Shown here: one piece after another, positions 52,401 through 60,576 of the stretch
How positions within the stretch are numbered: position 1 is the stretch's first letter
How the letters are laid out: the number at the start of each line of letters is the position of its first letter
NCBI GenBank assembly: GCA_040768125.1
Contig: JAXGNG010000003.1
Coordinates: 372,001 to 436,000 of the forward strand
Source: RBG-16-49-21 sp040768125
Lineage (GTDB): Bacteria; Spirochaetota; UBA4802; UBA5550
Length of the DNA: 64,000 nucleotides
Reading direction: 5' to 3'
Translations under genes and position numbers: made by a program
Notes under the pieces: model-generated
Told to the model about the DNA's origin: nothing
Database searches by the model: none
The model's input: only the letters and a program-made list of their open reading frames with translations

Positions 52401-53045
52401 ATGCAAGAAATTACATTGAAATGGTTCACGATCCCGTCATTCCTTTATCATGGCTTCAATGAACACAAGGACATCAACATACCTCTTTTCGGCCCGGGTC
52501 TTTATCAGTTAATATACTGGACAGGGTCAGCGGGCTGCCAGGCGTATTATATCGGGCTCTCGGAGAGTGAAGTAGGGGATAGGCTGTGGGATCATTATAA
52601 AAAACTGATAAACGGGAAGTGGTGGCTACCAAGTGACTTTAAAAAGTGTTCCCGTGATTGGTATCACTATATAAGGACAAGCGATGAGAAAGATGGATAC
52701 CTGGACCCGGAAGACGCCAAGAACACACAGCATCTTAAAAAGATCGGTGAAAAGCTCATTGAAAACTCCTATATTGCAATAGCCCTCTGGCCTGAAAATA
52801 CCGATGTTGACATGAAAGATATTGAATCCCTTCTTCATCATGGTGTGTTAATTAAAAATGAGTTAACCAAGAAAAATAAGCCAAGGGATGGTTGGATTGG
52901 AGAGACGACTTCAGTATTGCCTGAAAAAGATATTATTATCCACAATACCTATGCTCATGTTGCTATTGAAAAGATGATGGAAAACTATATGGAAAGGGAT
53001 ATTTCATCATTAAAACTATTGAAAATTGCTGGTCGGATGGGATAA
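52401..53045 (+). CDS. GIY-YIG-like nuclease
   Basis: 214 residues from ATG 52401 (GAGGGGG upstream; an earlier start at 52374 is less likely). GLYQLIYW (33-40) and AYYIGLSESEVGDRLWDHYKK (48-68) give the GIY, YIG, Arg61 and His65 of the GIY-YIG fold; a possible catalytic Glu is in DIESLLHHGVLI. The rest is unknown. Faces the leftward deiminase gene tail-to-tail (27 nt gap). Members of this family occur in restriction, homing and repair. Confidence 0.68.
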   Translation: MQEITLKWFTIPSFLYHGFNEHKDINIPLFGPGLYQLIYWTGSAGCQAYYIGLSESEVGDRLWDHYKKLINGKWWLPSDFKKCSRDWYHYIRTSDEKDGYLDPEDAKNTQHLKKIGEKLIENSYIAIALWPENTDVDMKDIESLLHHGVLIKNELTKKNKPRDGWIGETTSVLPEKDIIIHNTYAHVAIEKMMENYMERDISSLKLLKIAGRMG

Positions 53046-53072
53046 CGAAAATTTATACAGACCGTATACCCC

Positions 53073-54071
53073 TCACAACCCCCAACTCACGCAATTAATC
53101 ACACCTCCGAAACGTGAGAGCTCCCGTATCTCTTTCCCTCCCACGGGAATGACATGTATGCCCGGACACTCTTTCCGGATCGCTTCCATGGCGTCGCCGT
53201 CCTCTTCCTCGCCGTAGCAGGGCATGAAAACATGGTCCCCGATCCTGAGAAAATTCAGGTGGTTCCCCCGCGCCGAGGGGAGGCCCTCGGTGATTCGCAT
53301 ATCTATTGGGCCGTTCGGTATGCGAAAGATGCGGATGGCCGGGCCGAGCCGCTCAGCAAGGTCTGCAGCAGTGGCATCGAGCCAGCGGTTTTCCGCAGTG
53401 TAACGGGATGGATAGCATGCCACTGCCAGGGTCCCTTTGTCCAGGAAGCGCGCCGTACCGTCCATGTGGCCCGTGCGGTCACCCGGCTCCGGGTCTATGA
53501 ATATGAGGGTGTCGACGCCCAGGCGCTTCCGGAAGAGGCGGCGGATCGAACCTTCGGTATGGCCCGGGTTGTCCCGGAGGACCTGCCTCGTGACGATGGC
53601 GGTCCCCAGGCCGTTATGGATGAGGTTGCCGAGGTCCCAGGCAATGGGGAGGTCCGTCACGGGAAGGCCGAGGCGCTCCGCCAGTTCAAGGCCCGCCCGG
53701 TGGTCCCCCCTGGCATAGGCGCGGTCCTTTTCCCCTATGTATGACGGATTGTAGAGTGCCTTGACCGCTCTCTGGCTGCCCTCCCTGTCGGTGACGATGA
53801 TCGGCGCCCAGTCGCGGATCCAGATGTCCATGACCGTGGGCAGTTCCATGGCGGCAATGACGTCGGCCCTGCCGATCTGCGCGCAGGCGCGTAGTGCCTC
53901 TTCCACCAGCCTTGCGTTTTTCGCGATCAGGGTCACGGGGATATGCGCCGGGACGGCGCTGATCAGTTTCAGGATGGCCGGGACGCATTTCGTTCTGCCC
54001 GCCAGTCCGCCGGGCCATACAAAAAAGACTGAGCGGGTGTGCCAGTCGGGGAGAGGGGATATCCGTTTCAT
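53073..54071 (-). CDS. Peptidylarginine/agmatine-deiminase-family enzyme (copy 2)
   Basis: 332 residues, GC-rich. Same catalytic set as copy 1: WIRDWAPI, GNLIHNGLGTAIVT, TGHMDGTARF and terminal GGVINCVSW with the nucleophile Cys. RNGPIDM and SARGNHLNFLRIGDHVFMPCYG are conserved between copies. Lies 27 nt downstream of an HNH gene. Substrate unknown; the pairing with HNH in both loci argues for a role beyond polyamine metabolism. Confidence 0.85.
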   Translation of the reverse strand: MKRISPLPDWHTRSVFFVWPGGLAGRTKCVPAILKLISAVPAHIPVTLIAKNARLVEEALRACAQIGRADVIAAMELPTVMDIWIRDWAPIIVTDREGSQRAVKALYNPSYIGEKDRAYARGDHRAGLELAERLGLPVTDLPIAWDLGNLIHNGLGTAIVTRQVLRDNPGHTEGSIRRLFRKRLGVDTLIFIDPEPGDRTGHMDGTARFLDKGTLAVACYPSRYTAENRWLDATAADLAERLGPAIRIFRIPNGPIDMRITEGLPSARGNHLNFLRIGDHVFMPCYGEEEDGDAMEAIRKECPGIHVIPVGGKEIRELSRFGGVINCVSWGL

Positions 54072-54098
54072 ATTTGTTTTGAGTCTATGAATTGTGAA

Positions 54099-54689
54099 TC
54101 ATCCTGTTGTGGCTGAAAGCTTGTTTGACATTTCTGCAATGTAGTTTTTAATAGGATCCTTAAAAAATTTCATAAAATCATCGTGAGTTATTAAATCGCT
54201 TTTTGCATTGTTGCAGAGTACACATGCAAGCACACAGTTTGTAGGAATATAGCCTTCCCCCGGATCTTTTCTTTCGATTTGCAAGGTTCCATATTTCCAT
54301 GCATCTTTTTTGGGTTTAAAAACGCCATTATGTTCGTTGAACAATTTTTGCAATGTTTCAGCTGATGTGTTGCAGTAGTAGCACTCTTGCTTTTGATCTT
54401 GATACCATTTAAGAAAACATTCAAATGATTTAAATCCATCTTTACGCTTTTTGTTGAATTTCCTAAAAACATACTCAATTTCATTAATTTCCTTTTTTAA
54501 TTTACTTTTCATTTTTTTTAGTTCGAATATTGATATGCCAAGTTTATTCGAAATATAACCATCAATATTTTTATAAGTTTTCTTTAATACATCAATGCTT
54601 TGGTTATTTTCTTTATTAGAAATGACTTTCCATTCATTTCTCCTCTCAATATAATAAAGTTGTAGTAATAGGAATTCTTTGTCGGTCAT
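54099..54689 (-). CDS. HNH-like endonuclease (copy 2)
   Basis: 196 residues from ATG 54689 (GGAG upstream). C-terminal core: CYYCNTS, LQIERKDPGEGYIPTNCVLAC, VLCNNAKSD, matching the order in copy 1 (CHYCG, EIDQIDPNLGYYLDNMVLAC, YWCNNAKSD). Two zinc-binding CxxC pairs and N-C-V-L-A-C are retained, while the HNH base is again not a clear His. N terminus helical, AT-rich, unlike the GC-rich deiminase beside it. Confidence 0.72.
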   Translation of the reverse strand: MTDKEFLLLQLYYIERRNEWKVISNKENNQSIDVLKKTYKNIDGYISNKLGISIFELKKMKSKLKKEINEIEYVFRKFNKKRKDGFKSFECFLKWYQDQKQECYYCNTSAETLQKLFNEHNGVFKPKKDAWKYGTLQIERKDPGEGYIPTNCVLACVLCNNAKSDLITHDDFMKFFKDPIKNYIAEMSNKLSATTG

Positions 54690-55122
54690 ATGTGTGCTCC
54701 ATGAATTAATTATGTTGTGATAAAAAATTACTTCTATTTTCATTGGTTGTCCAGTATATAAAATTTTCTGGAGCAACAAACAAGAAATATTCTTTAGCAG
54801 TATTCATGATATAATAAGGATAATAAAAAAAATTCCTCAACCTCTACCTTCCCGGTCTATCTTTACCCCTTATCCCGCACTATATTCCTGCCATCAGCGC
54901 ACCGATTTGAATCACAGCTTGCGGGTGCGTAATAAATCCAGCTAAAGCGTGAGACGTATAGTTGACTCTATCCCGGCACGCGTGAGCGGGGCGGGAGGGT
55001 CGGTTTCTGCCTCGTGTCGCTGATAAGGAGGAGGCAGGCATGTCAGGTAAAAGTATAATTCCGATTTTTTCGGTCCGGGAATTGGGTTTTGAGCAAAGAG
55101 ATGTATCGGAAGCAAGAGTGAC
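54690..55122. other. Intergenic region with an upstream motif shared with 58395-58540
   Basis: No gene. AACCTCTACCTTCCCGGTCT (54839 on) is matched by AACCTCAACCTCCCCGGTCT at 58451; both are followed about 40 nt later by TATATTCC and then TTTGAATC. This suggests a common promoter or operator for the genes at 55123 and 58597. Confidence 0.45.
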
Positions 55123-56358
55123 GTGACTGGCAACCGTGATAGTGGAAAGTGTGATCACATTGCGTGGTACAACCCTGACCTGGATGACGAGACATGGGCC
55201 GATTTCCCTGACCCTTGTGCCATGCGTTCGTTGCCCATGGGTATTCCTCGCATGCCCGGTTTCCTCAGGCCTATTCGTATCGAGGCACGTGCCCCGGGAG
55301 CGGATCATCACGTCGTGGCAAGGGGAGAAGAACTGCGTTTATACCTGGTCCGCATGGTCGCCGAAGACCCCGGAATGGTGCGCACCATGATACGGGGGGA
55401 AGGGCACATCCGGAACTCCGCCATGGCTCGTATTCTCAACTTGTATGACGGATCGACTCTGGCCCTGGAGGAACTTATTGCGCGCATTCTGCTTCGGTCA
55501 CGGGAAACGGGCCAGGCATCGCTAATGGGCCTCATCGAGGAACTCGTCTACCTCCTGGTCATGAAAAATGACCCGGATATATTTGCACGGATCGCGGGGG
55601 GAGGATATGATTCCTCGAGGGCGATAAAGGCGCTCCTCGGCCCGCTCACCGATGGCGCCCTTCGCGGGGTGTCGTCGGGGCGACACTGCCGCCGAGCCGT
55701 GGCGGCCAGCTGTGAAGAAATGGCCCGGGGCCTTTTCCCTGCACCCTCGGCGCGGCGGATGAGGTCCCTCGCGCTCGTGGATGAAATACTCTATCGGACC
55801 GGCACGGTGTGCGTCGACTTTGTCCCGGCGAAGGACGAGACCCTCTTTCACCGTTCATGCGTCGCCGGTGATTGCAGTGAGGGCCTCGATTGTCAGGTGA
55901 CTCACTCACGTTCTTGCTTTTACAAGATCATTATCGATGGCGCGTGGGCGGGATACGTGACCCTTCTTCATGTCGAAGACGATGGGGAAGGACGGGCCAT
56001 GCTAATTGACGTGTTCAACATGCGCCTCGATCCCCGCCTTGATCATCCCGCGCTTTTCGAGGGGTTCGTCGACGGCCTTGCCTCGCGTATCGAGCCCGAG
56101 GGATTCGGCTACATACTGGTTTCGTGCGAAAGGGAACATATTTCCAACAGCTACTGCATCGGAGACGCGGTATGGGACCGTTACTGCCGATGGGGCAGGG
56201 GGGTCCATGGCTTCAAGCTTAATCCCTTCGAGGAAAGCTTCCAGACGGCCCGGGAGAAAACATTCATGGCGGTGAGGGACTTTTCGCTCCACGGCCAGCT
56301 CCTGCTTTTCGAACATGCCGGGAGTGTGGACCCTTGGCTGCCGCGCTCGGGGAATTGA
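55123..56358 (+). CDS. Large hypothetical protein with a cysteine cluster
   Basis: 411 residues from a GTG at 55123 (weak ribosome site; Met codons further in are possible starts). The N-terminal half is helical (LRLYLVRMVAEDPGMVRTMI; LEELIARILLRSRETGQASL). A cluster SCVAGDCSEGLDCQVTHSRSC near residues 245-265 could bind metal. The C-terminal half (GYVTLLHVEDDGEGRAMLIDVF; YILVSCEREHISNSYCIGDAVW, each in part) is beta-alpha like a GNAT acetyltransferase, but I do not see a clear acetyl-CoA loop. Unknown function. Confidence 0.55.
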   Translation: MTGNRDSGKCDHIAWYNPDLDDETWADFPDPCAMRSLPMGIPRMPGFLRPIRIEARAPGADHHVVARGEELRLYLVRMVAEDPGMVRTMIRGEGHIRNSAMARILNLYDGSTLALEELIARILLRSRETGQASLMGLIEELVYLLVMKNDPDIFARIAGGGYDSSRAIKALLGPLTDGALRGVSSGRHCRRAVAASCEEMARGLFPAPSARRMRSLALVDEILYRTGTVCVDFVPAKDETLFHRSCVAGDCSEGLDCQVTHSRSCFYKIIIDGAWAGYVTLLHVEDDGEGRAMLIDVFNMRLDPRLDHPALFEGFVDGLASRIEPEGFGYILVSCEREHISNSYCIGDAVWDRYCRWGRGVHGFKLNPFEESFQTAREKTFMAVRDFSLHGQLLLFEHAGSVDPWLPRSGN

Positions 56359-56571
56359 GGTGAGTGTGGTTTTTTATGTCGATTATATTGTGTCAGAAAG
56401 TGGCAGATTGCAAATGAAGAATATCTGCTGGGACAGTTAGTATATAAGTCGTTGTATCTGTGAAATTCAATATTTATTGACTGAAGATAACCTTTTCTAT
56501 TTTAATAAATATCATGTTTTATAAAATTCTTGTTTTGAGTATGTAAACCAAAATAGTACAGTAGGTAATGT

Positions 56572-57378
56572 ATGGGAGTAAATAATAGTATGGTCACCCG
56601 GGTTGTTCCAGCATTCGATTTTATTACCGGAAAAACGGAAAATCTGCATGCAGTTGCAAGTGATAATTTGAAGAAATTTTTTAACCTGTTTAATGTTTCG
56701 GATGAGCAAAACGAAATCGAAATATTTGATTTTAGTAAAATTTTAGATATTTCGTATGGGAAAAATGAAAAGAAACTTGCCCCACCACGGATATTATTAG
56801 ACTGGGCTGTGGAGCAAATGTATAATTCGGAAAACGATGAGAATAAAGCAAAAACGGTTAATATTCCTCATGGCAACAATGATAAAGGTGAGACATTGTT
56901 ATTGCGAAAGAGGCTGGCCAATGGAGAAAAAGATGTATATGATGAAGCGAAAAAAAAATTAACGGATGTTAATATCCCCTATAATGCCTGGTATATATTT
57001 GAAGGTTTATCGAGCCCGGATATATATATTGAGACGAATTCTCATATCTTTGTCGGCGAAGCGAAGAGGACTGAGCCAATTTTAACAACGAAAACCACGT
57101 GGCTCAAACATAGAGATCAGCTTATACGACATATTGATGCAGTGATCGACACAGGGAAAATCATTCGCTCATTTTTTATATTTGAGAAAAAGAACTTCGA
57201 TGACAATAAATTTTTTCAAATAATGGACCGGTATAAGGATTATGAGTATTATAGGAAGTCTTTGCCGCATAGGACTGATCCTGAAATAAAAAAAATCATG
57301 GATACATATATAGGGTATATCTTCTGGGAGAAGATTCAGAAAACCTTTCCGAAGATTCAATTCAACGGTATGTTTTGA
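56572..57378 (+). CDS. PD-(D/E)XK nuclease-like protein
   Basis: 268 residues, AT-rich. SSPDIYI (D150) followed by FVGEAKRTE (E163, K165) is a restriction-endonuclease-fold active site; the neighbouring LKHRDQLIRHIDAVID helix fits the fold. N terminus of unknown type. No methylase partner adjacent. It precedes the HAD-HD gene by 18 nt, so the two probably form one transcript. A stand-alone defence nuclease is likely. Confidence 0.65.
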   Translation: MGVNNSMVTRVVPAFDFITGKTENLHAVASDNLKKFFNLFNVSDEQNEIEIFDFSKILDISYGKNEKKLAPPRILLDWAVEQMYNSENDENKAKTVNIPHGNNDKGETLLLRKRLANGEKDVYDEAKKKLTDVNIPYNAWYIFEGLSSPDIYIETNSHIFVGEAKRTEPILTTKTTWLKHRDQLIRHIDAVIDTGKIIRSFFIFEKKNFDDNKFFQIMDRYKDYEYYRKSLPHRTDPEIKKIMDTYIGYIFWEKIQKTFPKIQFNGMF

Positions 57379-57396
57379 CCCGCCTCGGTATCGGTA

Positions 57397-58335
57397 TTGG
57401 AACAAAACCATAAGACAATATGTATAGACTTTGACGGCGTACTCGCGGAATTCTCATCATCTATCGAGGTATTCGGTCCACCAATTCCAGGCGGTGGTGA
57501 AGCCGTGCGAAGGCTTAAAGAGCTTGGACACCGCGTCATCATACATACTGCGCGCCCTAACAGTTCCGAGCATTTAGGCCGCCTCGTCGCGTACTTAGAA
57601 GAGCACGGAATAGCGTTTGATGGGATCAATTCAGATCCCGAGTCTCCTTGGTTATGTGACAAGCCCCTGGCCGATCTGTATATCGATGACAGGGCGCTTC
57701 ATTTTTTTGGCGACTGGAAGGATATCCTGTGGCAAATTGCCGGGGGAGAATGGACATCAGTTGTGGATGAGTATCGTGCTCTCCTGGGTCTTCTTGGTGA
57801 CCGGGCCGAGCAGGGGCGCGCCTTGGATGGGTTCCTTTCTAAAGAGACAAATTGGCTCACTGCACCTGCTTCGACACGATTTCATCTCGCGGAAGAAGGC
57901 GGGCTTCTACACCATTCAGTGAACGTCGCACGCACCATGATCCGCCTCAGGCGGGAGCTCATGCCGTCAATATCCATTGAAAGCTGTATCATCGTAGCCC
58001 TCTTCCATGACACGGGAAAGGTGGGATACGGAGGAATACCCTATTATATTAAGAACACGGAGAGGCGGCTGGCATCAAGCCGTGGGAAGAAGTATATCAT
58101 CAACCCCCGGTGCCTCCACATTGACCTTCCTACGAGGAGCCTCTTCATCGTATCAAAATACATGGATCTCACGCCTGAGGAGGCTCAGGCCATACGTTAT
58201 CATGACGGACAGTATATTGATGAGAACAGATCAGTGGCCCACCGGGAAGCCCCCCTAACACGACTTCTCCAGTATGCTGACAACTGGAGTGGAGGTGTAA
58301 TTGAAGCGAGGGGGGCTTTTGAGCCTACAGTCTGA
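57397..58335 (+). CDS. HAD-HD domain fusion phosphohydrolase
   Basis: 312 residues from a TTG at 57397 (no ATG precedes the first motif; ribosome site weak). Residues 7-100: HAD phosphatase with CIDFDGVLAEF (D-x-D), IIHTARPNS (motif II Thr) and LYIDDRAL (motif IV). Residues about 165-300: HD domain with LLHHSVNVARTMIRL, ALFHDTGKVGY (HD) and RYHDGQY. HAD hydrolases remove phosphates and HD proteins cleave nucleotides or cyclic nucleotides, so it may act on nucleotide pools. Adjacent to a nuclease gene, possibly as part of one system. Confidence 0.75.
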   Translation: MEQNHKTICIDFDGVLAEFSSSIEVFGPPIPGGGEAVRRLKELGHRVIIHTARPNSSEHLGRLVAYLEEHGIAFDGINSDPESPWLCDKPLADLYIDDRALHFFGDWKDILWQIAGGEWTSVVDEYRALLGLLGDRAEQGRALDGFLSKETNWLTAPASTRFHLAEEGGLLHHSVNVARTMIRLRRELMPSISIESCIIVALFHDTGKVGYGGIPYYIKNTERRLASSRGKKYIINPRCLHIDLPTRSLFIVSKYMDLTPEEAQAIRYHDGQYIDENRSVAHREAPLTRLLQYADNWSGGVIEARGAFEPTV

Positions 58336-58596
58336 GACTGTGATAGTCTTAAGGGTTTATGGTTGCCATATGTTCTTATTATTGTTTCTTTGATCAGGAT
58401 ATTCATTAATCATCCCACCTGACAATAGAATAACGAAGAAAAATTTTCCCAACCTCAACCTCCCCGGTCTACCTTCTTTTGTGGGCATCGGTATATTCCC
58501 GATATCTTCTCGCAGGTTTGAATCTGTAATATGCTGTCTTATTCTGCGTCCGGTTTATCCCGTTAACCGGATTGTTGCCGGTAAGAAATCATGTAA

Positions 58597-59067
58597 ATGG
58601 GTATGAATTATATTAATCTCGGAAACTATATCTCTCGGAAGCGCAGGGAGAAGGGCATCTCCCGGTACGATCTGGCCATGCGCATGGGCTACAGGAACCT
58701 CTCCAAGGGCGTTAACCGGGTTAAAGATCTTGAGGAAGGCGCAAGGAGGAGGGTCCGCCTGGCGATCTCTGCATGCGGGGCCCTTGGGATCAACATGGCG
58801 GAAGCGCAGCAGGCCATGGCGGATGACGTCATCGCCATCCGAAAAGCATGGTTGGAAGAGTGGCTGGGGACGAGGAACTCCATACAAGTGATGCGCGAAG
58901 CGAACCTGTGCGGCGCCTGTCCATTTATTGACGGGAGCTTCTGCGTTAATCCTTTGCTTCGCGAAGGGCCGCGCCGGTTGAAGATCGTGAAATACGCGGG
59001 GATACTGCGGCCCTGTTGGTGTCCCCTGGGGTTTCCCGGGAACGATTTTAGGAGCGTGCGGGAGTAA
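58597..59067 (+). CDS. HTH protein with C-terminal cysteine motif
   Basis: 156 residues (start at 58597 or the ATG at 58603). LGNYISRKRREKGISRYDLAMRMGYRN is an XRE-like HTH (residues 6-32, given in part); a C-terminal NLCGACPFIDGSFC ... CWCPLG cluster could bind zinc or Fe-S. Its stop overlaps the next start by one base, so they are coupled. The upstream region has a motif shared with the gene at 55123. Likely regulator or nucleic-acid-binding partner of the next gene. Confidence 0.6.
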   Translation: MGMNYINLGNYISRKRREKGISRYDLAMRMGYRNLSKGVNRVKDLEEGARRRVRLAISACGALGINMAEAQQAMADDVIAIRKAWLEEWLGTRNSIQVMREANLCGACPFIDGSFCVNPLLREGPRRLKIVKYAGILRPCWCPLGFPGNDFRSVRE

Positions 59068-59660
59068 TGGTCACGGTTGACGAGAGCGATGATAATGGCG
59101 GGATGGAAGTGAATGACATCAAGCGGGAAGACCCCCTGCTTCCCGCCGCGTTCTGGATCAGCCCTGGGGGAGAGATAACGCCTGTCGCGGATACCCACAT
59201 CGAAGAGGTCGCCCGTGACCCCGGGCGCTTTGAGCTGACGATGGCGTATCTCCTGGCGGCGTACGCCCGCGAGGGTGAGCGTCCCTGGATCGAGGGGAGG
59301 GCGCGGAGGAGGATCATCATGGAGCTTGTCAGGCGCGGATGGATCAGGATACGGCGGTTCCCCCGCACCGGGTCCTGGACCCTGAATATCCGCTCCCTGG
59401 ACGGCGACGTCAGGCGAAGCATCGCCGCCTGGGCCGCGGCGATGCTCGTTGCCGGTGTTTCAGGCCATGACCTGGTGCGGTGTGACCTCCCCGGGGGCGT
59501 CGTCGAGTGTGGCCTGGGGGATTGCCTCACCTGTACACCGCCAGGCTCTCCTCAAGCATCTCCTTCATCGCCTGCCGTAGTTCCGGGGGCTCCAGGATCT
59601 CCACCTCCCCGCCGTGAAAGAAGAGCTGCTTGCAGAGGTAGATGTCGTCGGCCACGGTGA
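59067..59660 (+). CDS. Unknown-family protein, paralogue of 47724-48170
   Basis: 197 residues from a GTG/ATG-region start at 59067 within the previous stop. Residues 28-150 align with the protein at 47724: FWISPGGEITPV, PWIEGRARRRII, RGWIRIRRFPRTGSWTLNI, WAAAM, DLPGG. The last 45 residues (TPPGSPQASPSSPAVVPG...) lie antisense to the 3' end of the WYL gene and have no counterpart in the paralogue, so the original stop was probably lost. Function unknown; the basic core may bind nucleic acid. Confidence 0.55.
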   Translation: MVTVDESDDNGGMEVNDIKREDPLLPAAFWISPGGEITPVADTHIEEVARDPGRFELTMAYLLAAYAREGERPWIEGRARRRIIMELVRRGWIRIRRFPRTGSWTLNIRSLDGDVRRSIAAWAAAMLVAGVSGHDLVRCDLPGGVVECGLGDCLTCTPPGSPQASPSSPAVVPGAPGSPPPRRERRAACRGRCRRPR

Positions 59661-60447
59661 AGCTGGCCTCGTGTCTGCCGTCGCCGAGGTCACGCGTCTC
59701 CGGTTCGAGGATGGAGATGACCTGCTCGATGGGGAGGCGCACAGCCTCGGTGAAGCGTATGGTCACCCGGTAGCGGTCGCCGATGAAGGAGCCGAGGGAC
59801 TCGCGGAACACCTCGTCGGGGTCTCGGATCTCGTCGTCGAAGAAGCGGTCCGTGACCTTCAGGTTCTCGATCCGGTTGACGATGAACTGGCGGTGCCCCT
59901 CGCGGCCGGGCCGTCGTCCGTGGAGGTAGAGATTTCCCGTGCGGAAGATGAGGAAGTGGGGGTTGACGTCGATTTCTGACAGGCGCTCCCCGGAATTGGT
60001 GGTGTAGTCGAACCGGAGCCCCCGCCTCTCCAGGCGGGCGAAATGTATCCGCGCCAGCATCCAGAGGCAGTCGTCGGGGTGCTTCATGATGAGGTTTTTC
60101 AGTATCATCTCCCGGTTCGAGTCGTGGACCACGAATGATGAGTAGATCGAGGCGATCTGGAGCAACAGTTCCTTCGGGATCGGCTCTGCCAGCTCGATCT
60201 TCCTCCCCCCCTTGCGTACGTCCACCTTCAGGCCCAGCTCCTTCCGGAGGTGCTTTCTTATGTAGTCGCGGACGGCCTTGTCCGTGGGCGATTCGCGCTC
60301 CTCGATGCTGAGCATCGTCGCCAGGGAGGAACCGTTCCACTCATCGGGGTCGCGGTTCCCCTGGAGGAGGGAGATGATGTGGAGATAACGCCGCAGGATC
60401 CCCATGGGTGTCTTTGGGTCGGGTATGATGACGGACTTTTCTGCCAT
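59527..60447 (-). CDS. WYL-domain transcriptional regulator
   Basis: 306 residues from ATG 60447 (CGGAG upstream); an in-frame extension to 60663 is antisense to the AAA gene and unlikely. Domains as in 43832-44758: wHTH (MGILRRYLHIISLLQGNRD, AVRDYIRKHLRKELGL), WYL core (VNPHFLIFRTGNLYLHGRR; FIVNRIENLKV) and WCX (DDIYLCKQLFFHGGEVEILEP). Divergent from the AAA+ gene with 129 nt between starts, so it most likely represses that gene. The 3' end overlaps 59067-59660 by 134 nt on the opposite strand. Confidence 0.87.
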   Translation of the reverse strand: MAEKSVIIPDPKTPMGILRRYLHIISLLQGNRDPDEWNGSSLATMLSIEERESPTDKAVRDYIRKHLRKELGLKVDVRKGGRKIELAEPIPKELLLQIASIYSSFVVHDSNREMILKNLIMKHPDDCLWMLARIHFARLERRGLRFDYTTNSGERLSEIDVNPHFLIFRTGNLYLHGRRPGREGHRQFIVNRIENLKVTDRFFDDEIRDPDEVFRESLGSFIGDRYRVTIRFTEAVRLPIEQVISILEPETRDLGDGRHEASFTVADDIYLCKQLFFHGGEVEILEPPELRQAMKEMLEESLAVYR

Positions 60448-60576
60448 GGCACGCTCCGGAAAAAAAATGATCGAGGTGTACCTCCCGCGTAGAGGTTTTC
60501 CGCGGGGGCCTGGTATATTTCCCTTACAGGGTGAATAATTCCGCCGCCCTGTCCAGCATAAAAAAGAGAGGTTCCC

